DNA of 64,000 bases from Neisseria sp. Marseille-Q6792 (GCF_943181435.1 NZ_OW969598.1:1488001-1552000), one strand, 5' to 3'. Shown: positions 29,365 to 39,694, numbered from the stretch's first letter. The notes: generated from the letters alone by a model not told the origin. Translations and numbers: made by a program.

Positions 29365-29373
29365 GCGGGTTGC

Positions 29374-29402
29374 GATGCCGTCTGAAGCCTTCAGACGGCA
29401 TC
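29374..29402 (+). terminator. Uptake-sequence hairpin after murA
   Basis: GATGCCGTCTGAAG paired with its inverse with almost no loop. Confidence 0.8.
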
Positions 29403-29444
29403 AATTGTTTCTGTATTGCAAACACTGATTGAAAAGGACTGATT

Positions 29445-30623
29445 ATGGCATTTTTAAAACTGACTGAACAAAACGTGCAGGGCAAAACCGTCCTCATCCG
29501 CGCCGATATGAACGTGCCGTTCAAAGACGGCAAAATCAGTGACGACACCCGTATCCGCGCCTCGCTCGCGTCCATCAAATACTGCTTGGACAATGGCGCG
29601 TCCGTTATCGTGATGACCCACTTGGGCCGCCCGACCGAGGGCGAGTTTCATCCTGAAGACGATGTCGCGCCCGTTGCCGCGCACTTGGGCAGCCTGTTGG
29701 GTAAAGACGTGAAAGTATTGAACGACTGGCGTGAAAACAAACCTACCCTGAACGCTGGCGATGTCGTCATGCTGCAAAACGTGCGCATCAACAAAGGCGA
29801 GAAGAAAAACGATTTGGAACTGGGCAAAGCCTATGCCGCCTTGTGCGACGTGTTCGTCAATGACGCGTTCGGCACCGCCCACCGCGCCCAAGCCTCGACC
29901 GAAGCCGTTGCCCAAGCCGCGCCCGTTGCCTGCGCCGGCGTATTGATGGCGGGCGAACTCGACGCTTTGGGCAAAGCCTTGAAACAACCCGCGCGCCCGA
30001 TGGTTGCCATCGTTGCCGGCAGCAAAGTGTCCACCAAGCTGACCATCCTCGAATCGCTGGCGGATAAAGTTGACCAACTCATCGTCGGCGGCGGCATTGC
30101 CAACACCTTCCTGTTGGCGGAAGGCAAAGCCATCGGTAAATCTTTGGCGGAACATGATTTGGTAGAAGAATCCAAAAAAATCATGGCGAAAATGGCGGCT
30201 AAAGGCGGCTCTGTTCCGCTGCCGACCGATGTTGTCGTTGCCAAAGCCTTTGCTGCCGATGCCGAAGCGGTTGTAAAAGACATTGCCGACGTTGCCGAGG
30301 ACGATATGATTTTGGACATCGGCCCGAAATCCGCCGCCGCGCTTGCCGAGTTGCTCAAAGCCGCCGGCACGGTGGTATGGAACGGTCCGGTCGGCGTATT
30401 TGAGTTTGACCAATTCGCAGGTGGCACGAAAGCCCTTGCCGAAGCCATCGCCCAAAGCAAAGCGTTCTCGATTGCTGGCGGCGGCGACACGCTGGCGGCG
30501 ATTGCCAAATTCGGCGTTACCGACCAAATCGGCTACATCTCTACCGGCGGCGGCGCGTTCCTCGAATTCTTGGAAGGCAAAGAGCTGCCAGCCGTAGCCG
30601 CTTTGGAAAAACGCGGCGAGTAA
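29445..30623 (+). CDS. pgk: Phosphoglycerate kinase
   Basis: A 392-residue glycolytic kinase interconverting 1,3-bisphosphoglycerate and 3-phosphoglycerate. Seen are the N-terminal [10 protein letters not shown] near residue 17, THLGRPTEG near 57, the hinge region with [10 protein letters not shown] near 190, and the nucleotide-binding C-terminal GGGDTLAAI near 345. AAAAGGA precedes the ATG. Codon use is typical of a highly expressed gene. Confidence 0.97.
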   Translation: MAFLKLTEQNVQGKTVLIRADMNVPFKDGKISDDTRIRASLASIKYCLDNGASVIVMTHLGRPTEGEFHPEDDVAPVAAHLGSLLGKDVKVLNDWRENKPTLNAGDVVMLQNVRINKGEKKNDLELGKAYAALCDVFVNDAFGTAHRAQASTEAVAQAAPVACAGVLMAGELDALGKALKQPARPMVAIVAGSKVSTKLTILESLADKVDQLIVGGGIANTFLLAEGKAIGKSLAEHDLVEESKKIMAKMAAKGGSVPLPTDVVVAKAFAADAEAVVKDIADVAEDDMILDIGPKSAAALAELLKAAGTVVWNGPVGVFEFDQFAGGTKALAEAIAQSKAFSIAGGGDTLAAIAKFGVTDQIGYISTGGGAFLEFLEGKELPAVAALEKRGE

Positions 30624-30640
30624 ACGGTTTGATATACAAA

Positions 30641-30676
30641 ATGCCGTCTGAAACGTTGTGCTGTTTCAGACGGCAT
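30641..30676. terminator. Bidirectional uptake-sequence hairpin, pgk / ibaG
   Basis: AAAATGCCGTCTGAAAC and its inverse between two convergent genes. Confidence 0.85.
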
Positions 30677-30689
30677 TTTTGTGTGGCGG

Positions 30690-30938
30690 TTATTGTGCTT
30701 TGGCATTCCATTCTGCCGGTGTGGCGGCTACCGAAATGGAAAGTGCGTGCAGTTCGTTGCTTTCCAGTTGGGCTTTAAGCCCGTCTTTAATCAGGCGGTG
30801 GCGTGCAAGGCGTGCTTTGCCTTCAAATTCTGATGAAACGATGACGGCGAAAAAATGGTGTCCGTCGCCTTCTACTTCGATATGTTCGCATTTTGCCACG
30901 CCTTCAATCATGGCTTTTACTTGTTCCGGGGTCAGCAT
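30690..30938 (-). CDS. ibaG: BolA/IbaG-family protein
   Basis: An 82-residue BolA-fold protein with HIEVEGDGHHFFAVIVSSEFEG and ARHRLIKDGL, closest to IbaG/YrbA. Such proteins bind Fe-S clusters with monothiol glutaredoxins and influence envelope homeostasis. The start MLTPEQVK follows AAGGA at seven bases; an upstream ATG ten codons earlier is less likely. Confidence 0.85.
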   Translation of the reverse strand: MLTPEQVKAMIEGVAKCEHIEVEGDGHHFFAVIVSSEFEGKARLARHRLIKDGLKAQLESNELHALSISVAATPAEWNAKAQ

Positions 30939-30985
30939 GGTAGGTTCCTTGTTGGAAAAATGCGCCATTATACTGGCAAATTGAA

Positions 30986-31015
30986 ATGCCGTCTGAAAAC
31001 GGCTTCAGACGGCAT
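30986..31015 (-). terminator. Uptake-sequence hairpin after ftsX
   Basis: An inverted ATGCCGTCTGAA pair between the ftsX stop and the ibaG promoter region. Confidence 0.75.
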
Positions 31016-31025
31016 TTTATCGGGA

Positions 31026-31943
31026 TTATTTTCTGGCTTTAAAACCGAGCAGGTGTTGGGTGGTGGCAAGCCATGCCCCTAATATCCCCAGTGCGACGAC
31101 GAAGCCGAACACCAGCGCGATTTCTCCCGGGTAGAAGAAACGCCAGCCGATATTAAGTCCGTAGGGTTTGAAGATGGCATCAACCAACGGGCGCACGGCG
31201 GAGAGTAGCCAGCCGCAAAGCCCTAGACTGACGGCGGCGGAAAGAATACTCTGCCACATGGCTTGATAAAGGAATGGGCGGCGGATAAACGATGCGGGCG
31301 CGCCGAGCAGCTTGGTGATTTCGATTTCTTCTTTGCGGCTGAGGATTTGCAGGCGGATGGTGTTGTGTGCGACAAGGACGAACGCCATCCCCAGCGTCAG
31401 TGAAAGAAACCATAAAATTTTACGGATGAATTCGTTGATTTGGTACAGTGTCTGTACCCATTCCGTATCCATGTTGGCGGATTCGACCATAGGCAGTTTG
31501 GTAATGTCTCGGTAGATTGCCTGCATTTGATCGGGAGTAGTTGCTGGGTCGGGGGTAACGATAAAGACATCCGGCAGGGGGTTGCCGTCAAGCATGGAAA
31601 TCAGATTTTGGTCGAGATTGGACTGTAATTCTTCCAAACCGTCTTCTTTGCTGATAAAGCGGATATTGTCGAGCCGTTTGTCGCGCGTCAGCAGGCTGCG
31701 CACGGTATCGCTGTCGCTTTGTGCGGCAGCGGTTTCCATATAGATTGTGATTTGCGGCGACTCGTTGAGTTTGCCTAAAACGCTTTGTCCGCTTTGGATG
31801 CCCAAATACATAAACAGCGGCAACGTCATGGCGACGGCGAGCATCAGGAGGGTCAGTATCGTGCCGACAGGTTGGCGCATGAGTTGTTTGAGTGCGGTGC
31901 GTGCGGATTCGACGTGTAGCGAGACGTAGTGAATGATGCTCAT
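31026..31943 (-). CDS. ftsX: FtsX, cell-division ABC transporter permease-like protein
   Basis: A 305-residue membrane protein with four helices and a large periplasmic loop between the first (about 25-48) and second (about 175-195). With FtsE it couples cytoplasmic ATP use to septal peptidoglycan hydrolase activation. Its ATG overlaps the ftsE stop (ATGA), giving a coupled ftsEX pair. Confidence 0.93.
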   Translation of the reverse strand: MSIIHYVSLHVESARTALKQLMRQPVGTILTLLMLAVAMTLPLFMYLGIQSGQSVLGKLNESPQITIYMETAAAQSDSDTVRSLLTRDKRLDNIRFISKEDGLEELQSNLDQNLISMLDGNPLPDVFIVTPDPATTPDQMQAIYRDITKLPMVESANMDTEWVQTLYQINEFIRKILWFLSLTLGMAFVLVAHNTIRLQILSRKEEIEITKLLGAPASFIRRPFLYQAMWQSILSAAVSLGLCGWLLSAVRPLVDAIFKPYGLNIGWRFFYPGEIALVFGFVVALGILGAWLATTQHLLGFKARK

Positions 31944-32590
31944 GCGAGACGTCCTTTCGAGAGGCGCAGGATGCGGTGTCCGTAGTCCGCCATGAGGGTT
32001 TCGTCATGGGCGGCAACAATGACGGTGGTTCCTGCTTCGTGGAAGGTTTTGAACAATTCCATGATGTCGAGCGCGTAGGCGCGGTCGAGGTTGGCTGAGG
32101 GTTCGTCGGCAATCAGCAGGCTAGGTTGATGAACGACGGCGCGGGCAATGCACAGGCGTTGTTGTTCACCGCCCGAGAGGGTTACGGGATCGTCCAATTC
32201 TCGCCCTTTCAAGCCGACTTTTTCAATGGCGATGCGGGCACGTTCTTCGGCTTTGCGCGGCGGATAACCGATAATCCTCAGCGGGAGGATGACGTTTTGC
32301 AGAACGTTGCGGTCGTAGAGGATTTTGTGGTCTTGAAACACGATGCCGATATGTTGGCGCATAAAGCCGATTTGGTTGTCGGTCAGTGTGCCGAGGTCTT
32401 GGTTGTTGAAGTGGACTTTGCCCCTGCTTGGTTTGGTAATGCCCGAAATCAGCTTGAGGACGGTGGATTTGCCTGAGCCGGAGTGTCCTGCGATAAAAAT
32501 CATCTCGCCTTTGTTGATTTGGAAGCTGACGTTTTTCAGGGCTTCAAAACCGCCGGGATAGGTTTTGGAAACTTGTTCGAAACGGATCAT
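31940..32590 (-). CDS. ftsE: FtsE, cell-division ATPase
   Basis: A 216-residue ABC ATPase with Walker A GHSGSGKST near residue 36, signature LSGGEQQR near 137, Walker B LLIADEPS near 158 and switch His in VAAHDE near 192. The start MIRFEQVSKTYPGG is used; 26 upstream in-frame codons lack homology. Partner of FtsX. Confidence 0.95.
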   Translation of the reverse strand: MIRFEQVSKTYPGGFEALKNVSFQINKGEMIFIAGHSGSGKSTVLKLISGITKPSRGKVHFNNQDLGTLTDNQIGFMRQHIGIVFQDHKILYDRNVLQNVILPLRIIGYPPRKAEERARIAIEKVGLKGRELDDPVTLSGGEQQRLCIARAVVHQPSLLIADEPSANLDRAYALDIMELFKTFHEAGTTVIVAAHDETLMADYGHRILRLSKGRLA

Positions 32591-32753
32591 GGGAGTTCCT
32601 ATAGAAGGGCATACCGTATCAGGTTGTTTGCCTGAAAATGGGGTGTTCGCGGTATGCTGTCTGAACAATAAGTAAGTAACGGAGATTATAAAGATTCCGT
32701 TCGTTTTTAGATAGTGGATAAGTTTGGCAGATACCGAAGGCTAGGAGGGAAAA

Positions 32754-32782
32754 ATGCCGTCTGAAGTCATTTCAGACGGCAT
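32754..32782 (-). terminator. Uptake-sequence hairpin after the TlpA-like gene
   Basis: AATGCCGTCTGAA with its inverse, directly behind the stop at 32790. Confidence 0.8.
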
Positions 32783-32789
32783 ACGGTAT

Positions 32790-33272
32790 TTAACGGCATT
32801 TTGAATAGGCGAGTTTGACGGCTTCCGTCAGGCTTTTTTCGTTTACTTCCCCGGTAATGGTCTGCTTGTATCCGCATTTCGGGGCTTCGACGACGGTAAA
32901 GGGTAATACGCCGACAGTGTTTCCATAGGATTTCATAAAGTTTCGGCTGTTCGCCCCAGTGTAACGCCAAACCGGATAGCTGACCGGGGTCTGCTTGAGG
33001 AAGTTGCCGATATTGTCGGATGTGTCGAGCGCGATACCGACCATATCGACGCTGCCTTTTTTCTGGGCTTTGTACCATTTGGACATAACCGGCATCTCTT
33101 TGCGGCACGGGCCGCACCAGGTTGCCCAAAGATTGACGATGCGGACAGGGGCTTTGAGTGATTGCAGGCTTTGCGCGGCATTGTCTTTCCAGCCGGCAAG
33201 CTCGTCTGCCGATGCGGTATGGGAAACCAGTACGCCGGCAAGTGCGATTGCGGCAAGATTCAAGTGTTTCAT
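32790..33272 (-). CDS. Exported thioredoxin-like (TlpA/ResA-type) protein
   Basis: A 160-residue periplasmic protein. The signal peptide ends near residue 22 (SHTASA|DEL), followed by a thioredoxin fold with WATWCGPC near residue 55 and the cis-Pro segment VLPFTVV near 125. The CGPC site suggests disulfide reduction or exchange in the envelope, as in cytochrome c maturation or oxidative defence. The start at MKHLNLAAIAL is chosen because only it gives a signal sequence; the frame extends 49 codons further upstream. Confidence 0.88.
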   Translation of the reverse strand: MKHLNLAAIALAGVLVSHTASADELAGWKDNAAQSLQSLKAPVRIVNLWATWCGPCRKEMPVMSKWYKAQKKGSVDMVGIALDTSDNIGNFLKQTPVSYPVWRYTGANSRNFMKSYGNTVGVLPFTVVEAPKCGYKQTITGEVNEKSLTEAVKLAYSKCR

Positions 33273-33395
33273 CGTTTTGTCCTTTGTATGTCGATTCGGG
33301 TATTGTAAACCGTTTGGTACGGTTGGAGGCGGGATATTGAGTAAAATCCTGCGTAAGCCGATAATAAGGGGATTGTCGAGAAGTAAGGAAATATC

Positions 33396-33749
33396 ATGTC
33401 TGAAATCAAAATTTTCCACAATCCGCGTTGCAGCAAATCGCGTGCCGCCTTGTCCCTATTGGAAGAACGCGGCATTGCTGCCGAAGTGGTCAAATATTTG
33501 GATATGCCGCCCGACTTGTCCGAATTGAAGGATATTTTCAACAAATTGGGCTTGGCATCGGCGCGCGGGATGATGCGCGTGAAAGATGATTTGTACAAGG
33601 AATTGGGTTTGGACAACCCTGATTTGGACAATGACGCGCTGCTGCGTGCCATTGCCGATCATCCCGCCCTGTTGGAGCGTCCGATTGTTTTGGCAAACGG
33701 TAAGGCTACCATCGGAAGGCCTTTGGAAAATATTGAAGCGATATTGTGA
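33396..33749 (+). CDS. ArsC-family (arsenate reductase / YffB-like) protein
   Basis: A 117-residue protein of the ArsC/Spx fold: FHNPRCSKSR with a single catalytic Cys near residue 12, and the C-terminal RPIVLANGKATIGRP. The usual arsenate-reductase arginines appear present. No arsenic resistance genes lie nearby, so a general glutaredoxin-linked reductase role is as likely as arsenate reduction. The stop overlaps the next gene's GTG start by four bases. Confidence 0.85.
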   Translation: MSEIKIFHNPRCSKSRAALSLLEERGIAAEVVKYLDMPPDLSELKDIFNKLGLASARGMMRVKDDLYKELGLDNPDLDNDALLRAIADHPALLERPIVLANGKATIGRPLENIEAIL

Positions 33750-34402
33750 AAAAACAGCTGTTTCGCAGCCGTGAAGGGTTGCGCTATTACCTGCTCGGCG
33801 GTTTTTGCTTTTGGTTTTTTTTGTTTGCCTCGTTGTTTGCCTCATCCGTTTGGACGGTGTATCGGCTGAATGAAGGGGTTTTACCCGCCGGTACCCGTGC
33901 GGATGCCGCATTGGTTTTGGGAGCTGCCGCATGGGACAAACGCCCGTCCCCTGTTTTTCGGGAACGCATCAACCATGCCATCGCGCTTTATCAGGGCCAC
34001 AGGGTCGGTAAAATTATTTTTACCGGCGGCAGAAGTAAAAAGGGTTACATGACGGAGGCCGAAGTCGGGCGGCGGTACGCGCTCAAACAAGGTGTTCCGG
34101 CGCACAATATCTTATTTGAAAACACGTCGCGCAATACCTATGAAAATCTGAACAACATCCGTCCGATTTTACAGGCCAACGGTATTTCCAGCTTGGTAAT
34201 CGTCAGCGATCCCTATCACTTGGCCCGTGCTGCGGAAATGGCCGAGGATTTAGGGGTTCGGGTTTATGTTTCCGCCACGCCGACGACACGTTTTGATACC
34301 GCGAGCGGAAAGAAAAATTTTATCCTTCATGAAGGATATGCCCTCACCCTTTACCGTTTGGAAAAATGGGGGAGGCGTTTTTTCAATTGGCTGTTTGGTT
34401 GA
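33746..34402 (+). CDS. DUF218/YdcF-SanA-like membrane protein
   Basis: A 218-residue protein with one N-terminal membrane helix (about 12-35) and a periplasmic DUF218 domain. Motifs are ALVLGAAAW, IIFTGGRSKKG, TEAEVGRRYAL and the ISSLVIVSDPYHLARA segment. SanA-type proteins support envelope permeability barriers. GTG start, translationally coupled to the ArsC-like gene. Confidence 0.8.
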   Translation: MKKQLFRSREGLRYYLLGGFCFWFFLFASLFASSVWTVYRLNEGVLPAGTRADAALVLGAAAWDKRPSPVFRERINHAIALYQGHRVGKIIFTGGRSKKGYMTEAEVGRRYALKQGVPAHNILFENTSRNTYENLNNIRPILQANGISSLVIVSDPYHLARAAEMAEDLGVRVYVSATPTTRFDTASGKKNFILHEGYALTLYRLEKWGRRFFNWLFG

Positions 34403-34412
34403 AAACAAAGAA

Positions 34413-34454
34413 ATGCCGTCTGAAACTTATCCGCAAGTAAGCTTCAGACGGCAT
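34413..34454 (+). terminator. Uptake-sequence hairpin after the DUF218 gene
   Basis: ATGCCGTCTGAAAC with its inverse, then TTTTTAATG. Confidence 0.8.
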
Positions 34455-34516
34455 TTTTAATGCTTAAGCACGGTAAAAACAGTAAAATAAGCCGTTTTAA
34501 AGATTCTGGAGCCATC

Positions 34517-35911
34517 ATGACCGTCAAAACCCGTTTCGCCCCCAGCCCAACCGGCTACCTGCACATCGGCGGCGTGCGCACTGCATTGTTTTCATGGGCA
34601 TTTGCCCGCCATCACAAAGGCGAGTTCTTATTGCGTATCGAAGACACTGACTTGGCGCGCTCTACTGCCGAATCCGTCAACATCATCCTCGACGGCATGA
34701 AATGGGTCGGTCTCGATTACGACAACGCCGACAACGTCGTGTACCAAACCCGCCGTTTCGAACGCTATAAAGAAGTCATCGCCGAACTTTTAGAAAAAGG
34801 CCATGCCTACTACTGCTATTGCAGCAAAGAAGAGCTGGAAGCCATGCGCGAGAAAGCCGAAAAAGAAGGCACGGCGACTTACGACCGCCGTTGGCGTCCG
34901 GAAGAAGGCAAAACCCTGCCCGAAATCCCTGCCGACGTGCAACCCGTCGTCCGCTTCAAAACGCCTTTGGACGGCGTTACCCAATGGACAGACTTGGTCA
35001 AAGGCGAAATCTCCATCCCCAACGAAGCACTCGACGACCTGATTATCGCCCGCGCCGACGGCACGCCGACCTACAACTTCTGCGTTGTCGTGGACGACTA
35101 CGACATGGGCGTTACCCACGTTATCCGCGGTGATGACCATGTGAACAACACCCCAAAACAAATCAACATCTTAAAAGCCATTGGCGCAAATCTGCCCGAA
35201 TATGGCCATCTGCCCATGATTCTTAACGAACAAGGCAAAAAAATCTCCAAACGTAGCGGCGATACCGTCGCCATCACCGATTTCGGCGCGATGGGCATCC
35301 TGCCCGAAGCCATGCTCAACTATCTGGCGCGTTTGGGCTGGGCGCACGGAGACGACGAGTTTTTCACGATGGAACAATTCATCGAATGGTTTGATTTGAA
35401 AGACGTTTCCCCTTCCCCAAGCCGTATGGACTTGAAGAAACTCTACTGGATTAACGGCGAACACATCAAAATCACGCCCAACGGCAAACTCGCCGAACTC
35501 GTCAAACCGCGCCTTGCCCTGCGCGATATTCATGAAACCGAAAAACCTGCGTTGGAAGACGTGTTGGCATTGGTCAAAGACCGCGCCCAAGATCTGAACA
35601 CGCTTGCCGACGAGTGCCTCTACTTCTACGTCAAACAAACGCCTGCCGAAGCAGACGTGCAGAAACACTGGGACGACGAAGCCGCCGCTCGTATGCTGCG
35701 CTTCGCCGAACGCCTCGAAGGGCTGGAAGACTGGAATGCCGAAGCCATCCACGACTTGTTCAAACCCTTCTGTGACGAAGAAGGCATCAAAATGGGCAAA
35801 CTCGGTATGCCTTTGCGCCTCGCTGTCTGCGGCACGGCGAAAACCCCAAGCGTCGATGCCGTGTTGGCATTAATCGGCAAAGAAGAAGTGTTGAAACGTA
35901 TCCGCGCTTAA
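34517..35911 (+). CDS. gltX: Glutamyl-tRNA synthetase
   Basis: A 464-residue class I synthetase for tRNA-Glu. HIGH-type motif PTGYLHIGG is near residue 12 and KMSKS-type motif KKISKRSG near 240, with a complete C-terminal anticodon-binding domain. It starts at MTVKTRFAPSPTG, the family start. A DnaA-box-like TTATCCACA lies right after the stop (35913). Confidence 0.96.
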   Translation: MTVKTRFAPSPTGYLHIGGVRTALFSWAFARHHKGEFLLRIEDTDLARSTAESVNIILDGMKWVGLDYDNADNVVYQTRRFERYKEVIAELLEKGHAYYCYCSKEELEAMREKAEKEGTATYDRRWRPEEGKTLPEIPADVQPVVRFKTPLDGVTQWTDLVKGEISIPNEALDDLIIARADGTPTYNFCVVVDDYDMGVTHVIRGDDHVNNTPKQINILKAIGANLPEYGHLPMILNEQGKKISKRSGDTVAITDFGAMGILPEAMLNYLARLGWAHGDDEFFTMEQFIEWFDLKDVSPSPSRMDLKKLYWINGEHIKITPNGKLAELVKPRLALRDIHETEKPALEDVLALVKDRAQDLNTLADECLYFYVKQTPAEADVQKHWDDEAAARMLRFAERLEGLEDWNAEAIHDLFKPFCDEEGIKMGKLGMPLRLAVCGTAKTPSVDAVLALIGKEEVLKRIRA

Positions 35912-35931
35912 GTTATCCACAGGCGTGGACA

Positions 35932-35968
35932 ATGCCGTCTGATGTTGGAATACGGCTTCAGACGGCAT
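35932..35968 (+). terminator. Degenerate uptake-sequence hairpin after gltX
   Basis: One arm is GCCGTCTGAT rather than GAA; the other is intact. T run weak. Confidence 0.65.
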
Positions 35969-35985
35969 TTAAATGGAAGTTAAAA

Positions 35986-36327
35986 ATGAAAAAAATATTT
36001 TATTTTCTGATGGTTGTTTTTTCTACCAGTGTATGGGCAGGGGATGCTGAAGACAATTTGCTCAGTATCCAATCTGGTTACCGTGCCTTATTGCAAAAAC
36101 AAAACAATCTTGATGGAAAAATTATCGGGATGCAGTCGGATTTGGAAGATGCGCGCAGACGGTTGCAGGCGGCACAGGCAGATATTAACCGTTTGGAAGC
36201 GGAAATTCCCAATGCGATGGCGATGAAAGCGCGGCAGGAGGAAGAGTTGAGACGGGCGGGAGTGCGCTTGGACAATGCTTGGAATGCGGTTTATGGTGCA
36301 GGAGGGACGAAAGCGGCGGGAAATTAA
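35986..36327 (+). CDS. Exported coiled-coil protein of unknown function
   Basis: A 113-residue protein with a signal peptide (MKKIFYFLMVVFSTSVWA|GDAE) and a predicted coiled coil from about residue 35 to 90 (LEDARRRLQAAQADINRLEAE). No enzymatic motif. The next gene, a broken acetyltransferase, begins three bases after the stop, so the two formed an operon. Confidence 0.75.
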   Translation: MKKIFYFLMVVFSTSVWAGDAEDNLLSIQSGYRALLQKQNNLDGKIIGMQSDLEDARRRLQAAQADINRLEAEIPNAMAMKARQEEELRRAGVRLDNAWNAVYGAGGTKAAGN

Positions 36328-36330
36328 CCG

Positions 36331-37003
36331 ATGCATTCTGATTTTGAGGAAAGAAAATACGGCGGCCTGAGCAAGAATGATGTTGTTTCCATTGTGTGTT
36401 TAGAGGTGCGGCATATTGACAATCTGGCTTAGGCTTTGTTTGAAGAATGGCATGATTTTGCCCCTTGGTCTTCTGTGGATAAAATCCGCAGCTATTATCA
36501 CGAGTGCTTGAGGGACGATAATTTGCCACTGGCTTTTGCCGCTATCGGTCGTTCTCATGTACTGCTGGGTTCGGCGGCACTCAAACGGCATAACATTGCT
36601 GCGTTCCCGCAATATGAATATTGGTTGGGCGATGTCTTTGTGCTTTCCGAGCACCGTGGAAAAGGTGTGGGCAGATGCTTGGTTTCGCATTGCATAGAGG
36701 CTGAGCACTCGTTAGGCATACGGCAGTTGTATCTTTACACGCCTGATGCGCAAGCCTTTTATCGGTCATTTGGCTGGATAGCCGTCAGACGGCATTTTTA
36801 TAGTGGATTAAATTTAAACCAGTACGGCGTTGCCTCGCCTTAGCTCAAAGAGAACGATTCTCTAAGGTGCTGAAGCACCAAGTGAATCGGTTCCGTACTA
36901 TCTGTACTGTCTGCGGCTTCGTCGCCTTGTCCTGATTTTTGTTAATCCACTATACAATGGGGAATGGGTAACGCTTATGATGTTGGATGTGGAGAAAATA
37001 TAG
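36331..37003 (+). pseudogene. GNAT acetyltransferase gene broken by a nonsense codon and a Correia element
   Basis: Codon 34 is TAG (36430-36432), probably from CAG. The GNAT core follows in frame: VLGSAALKRHN, WLGDVFVLSEHRGKGVG and YTPDAQAFYRSFGW, the acetyl-CoA loop being RGKGVG. Near the end a Correia element enters after RRHF. Beyond it the frame resumes as YNGEWVTLMMLDVEKI and stops at 37001-37003. Excising the element plus one TA gives a 172-residue protein apart from the TAG. Substrate is unknown. Two independent lesions argue that it is dead, though a start at a later Met could still make a shortened product. Confidence 0.88.
36799..36954 (+). repeat. Correia element inside the acetyltransferase pseudogene
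   Basis: TAGTGG to CCACTA with TA at both sides (36799-36800, 36953-36954). The element supplies an alternative stop at the start of its body. Confidence 0.95.
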
Positions 37004-37014
37004 GAAAAGTTGTC

Positions 37015-37047
37015 AAATGCCGTCTGAAAGGTTCAGACGGCATTTTT
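37015..37047. terminator. Uptake-sequence hairpin between the GNAT pseudogene and mutS
   Basis: AAATGCCGTCTGAA with its inverse and a T6 run; the two genes converge. Confidence 0.85.
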
Positions 37048-37096
37048 TATGTGCTTTGAATCGGGTAAAAGGAGACAAAGCCTGTCAAAACAAATT

Positions 37097-39694
37097 TTAG
37101 GATGACTGTCGGGATAACTCCTTTAAACGGTACAGTTCGGACAGGGCTTCCAATGGGGTCAGACTGTCGGGATTGAGGAGGTTTAGAGCTTTCGTCAAAA
37201 CCCCTTCGGGAGCTGTGTCCTCATATTTTTCTGACGGTCGGTTGCTGTCTGAATCATCTTGTTCTGATGTTATGAGGTTGAAAATATCGAGCTGCGGTTG
37301 TGCGTTGGCAGCTTGGGCTTCGAGCTCGTCCAGATGTTTTTGGGCGGCTTTGAGGGCGCGGGTGGGCAGGCCGGCGAGTTTGGCGACGGCGATGCCGTAG
37401 CTTTTGCTGGCGGGGCCGGGTTCGATGTGGTGGAGGAAGACGATGTCCTGTCCTTGCTCAAGCGCGGAGAGGTGCATATTGACTGCGGTTGCATGGGCTT
37501 CGGGCAGTTTGGTCAGCTCGAAATAGTGGGTGGAGAAGAGGCTGAAGGATTTGTTTTTTTGCAGCAGGTGTTCGGCGATGGCGTGCGCGAGGGCGAGGCC
37601 GTCGAAGGTGGAAGTGCCACGTCCGACTTCGTCCATAAGGACGAGGGATTGGTCGGTGGCGTGGTGGAGGATGTAGGCGGTTTCGCTCATTTCGACCATG
37701 AAGGTGGAGCGGTTGGAGGCTAAATCATCCGATGCGCCGATGCGGGTAAAGATTTGGTCAATGGGGCCGATTTGGGCAGAGTCGGCGGGGACGAAGCTGC
37801 CGGTGTGTGCCAATAAAACAATCAGCGCGACTTGGCGCATGTAGGTGGATTTGCCGCCCATATTGGGGCCGGTCAGGAGCATGAGGCGGTGTTTGTGGTC
37901 AAGGTTGGTGTGGTTGGCGGTGAAGTGGCGCACTTGTTGCTCGACGACGGGATGGCGGCCGTTTTCGATATGGATGACGGGGTAGTCGGCGAACTCGGGG
38001 CAGACGAAGCCGCGTTCGGCGGCGGTGGCGGCGAAGGTGGAGAGTACGTCGAGGGCGGCCGCGGCTTTGGCGGCTTTTTGAAGCTGCGGCAAGGCCGTCT
38101 GAACTTCTTTCAGCAGGGCTTCAAACAGGCGTTTTTCCAATGCCAATGCCTGCTCTTGTGCGGTCAGGACTTTGTCTTCAAAGGCTTTGAGTTCAGGAGT
38201 GATGAAGCGTTCGGCGTTTTTCAGGGTCTGGCGGCGTTGGTAGTCGGCAGGCGCTTGTTCGGCTTGGACTTTGGATAGCTCGATGTAGAAGCCGTGGACT
38301 CGGTTGAACTCGACTTTGAGGGTGGAGAGGCCGGTGCGTTCGCGTTCTCGCGCTTCAAGCTCGAGCAAGAATTCATCACCGTGGTTTTGGATGTGGCGCA
38401 ACTCGTCAAGTTCTGCGCAATAGCCTTGGTTGATGACGCCGCCGTCTTTGAGCCAGACGGTGGGTTCGGGCATCACGGCGGCTTTGAGGGTTTCGGCAAC
38501 AGGCAGGGTTTCGGGGAAAACGGCTTTGAGGGTTTCTAAGAGACTGCTGCCCTCGGCGGACAATTCGATTTCATTCAGAGCAAACAGGCTGTCACGCAGG
38601 GCGGCGAGGTCGCGCGGGCGGGCGTTGCCGACGGCGATGCGGGCGGCGATGCGTTCGATGTCTGCGATGTTTTTCAGACGACCTTGCAGGGTTTCGTATT
38701 GCGAACCCAGCGCAGCAACGGCTTCTTGGCGGGCGCGGATGTGGGCGCGGCTGCGTAAGGGGTGATGTAGCCAAAGTGCCAAGAGGCGGCTACCCATGTG
38801 AGTAGCGCAGCCATCGAGTATGGAAAACAGGGTCGGCGATTTTTTGCCGGAGAGGGTTTGCGTGATTTCGAGATTGCGGCGCGTGGCGGCGTCCATGCCG
38901 ATATATTGGCTGTCGGTTTCGAGCGAAATGCCGTCTAAGTGTTGCGGCATCAGGTTTTGCGTCAGGCGGATGTAGTTCAACAGCGCGCCCGCCGCGCCGA
39001 CGGCGGTTTCGTGTTCCTTGCCGTCTAAACCGAAGCCATGCAGGTCTTGGCAGCCGAAGTATTCGGTCAACAATTTCGCGCCCGCGTCGGCGGCAAACTG
39101 CCATGAGTTCAGACGCGTGATGTTGGCAGAGGTTGCCTGAAAACCATCAGGCAGGCTTTTGCCTTCGGGCAACAGAATTTCCGCCGCCTGCAAACGCGCC
39201 AGCTCGTCAGCGAGTTTGTCCGCTGTCGTCAGCTTGGTTTTGAATTCGCCGCTTTGCAAAGAAGCCCACGCAATGGCGATGTGTTTTTTATCCGCGTTTA
39301 CCGCCGCGATGCGGTTGGTTTCCTTATCTTCCAAAAACGCCGCGTCGGTCAGCGTGCCGGGCGTTACGATGCGCACGACTTTGCGCTCCACCGGTCCTTT
39401 GCCCGCACCAACTTCGCCCACCTGTTCGCACACTGCCACACTTTTGCCCATCTTCACCAGCCGCGCCAGATACTGCTCCGCCGCGTGAAACGGCACACCC
39501 GCCATCTTAATCGGCACGCCGTCCATCTGCCCGCGCGTGGTCAGAGTGATATCCAACAACTTCGCCGCTTCCACCGCGTCATCCAAAAACAACTCGTAAA
39601 AGTCGCCCATGCGGTAAAACACCAACTTGTCGGCGTGCTGCGATTTGATGGCGAGATACTGCTGCATCATCGGGGAAACGGTGGATTTGGACAT
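37097..39694 (-). CDS. mutS: MutS, DNA mismatch recognition protein
   Basis: An 865-residue mismatch-repair ATPase. The mismatch-binding motif [11 protein letters not shown] (Phe-x-Glu region) is near residue 30. Walker [13 protein letters not shown] is near 620, followed by the [16 protein letters not shown] segment near 700, and the C-terminal dimerisation region is complete. Loss of MutS raises phase-variation rates in Neisseria; here it looks intact. The start [12 protein letters not shown] is chosen over an uptake-sequence-derived ATG 21 codons upstream. No strong ribosome-binding site is seen. Confidence 0.96.
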   Translation of the reverse strand: MSKSTVSPMMQQYLAIKSQHADKLVFYRMGDFYELFLDDAVEAAKLLDITLTTRGQMDGVPIKMAGVPFHAAEQYLARLVKMGKSVAVCEQVGEVGAGKGPVERKVVRIVTPGTLTDAAFLEDKETNRIAAVNADKKHIAIAWASLQSGEFKTKLTTADKLADELARLQAAEILLPEGKSLPDGFQATSANITRLNSWQFAADAGAKLLTEYFGCQDLHGFGLDGKEHETAVGAAGALLNYIRLTQNLMPQHLDGISLETDSQYIGMDAATRRNLEITQTLSGKKSPTLFSILDGCATHMGSRLLALWLHHPLRSRAHIRARQEAVAALGSQYETLQGRLKNIADIERIAARIAVGNARPRDLAALRDSLFALNEIELSAEGSSLLETLKAVFPETLPVAETLKAAVMPEPTVWLKDGGVINQGYCAELDELRHIQNHGDEFLLELEARERERTGLSTLKVEFNRVHGFYIELSKVQAEQAPADYQRRQTLKNAERFITPELKAFEDKVLTAQEQALALEKRLFEALLKEVQTALPQLQKAAKAAAALDVLSTFAATAAERGFVCPEFADYPVIHIENGRHPVVEQQVRHFTANHTNLDHKHRLMLLTGPNMGGKSTYMRQVALIVLLAHTGSFVPADSAQIGPIDQIFTRIGASDDLASNRSTFMVEMSETAYILHHATDQSLVLMDEVGRGTSTFDGLALAHAIAEHLLQKNKSFSLFSTHYFELTKLPEAHATAVNMHLSALEQGQDIVFLHHIEPGPASKSYGIAVAKLAGLPTRALKAAQKHLDELEAQAANAQPQLDIFNLITSEQDDSDSNRPSEKYEDTAPEGVLTKALNLLNPDSLTPLEALSELYRLKELSRQSS

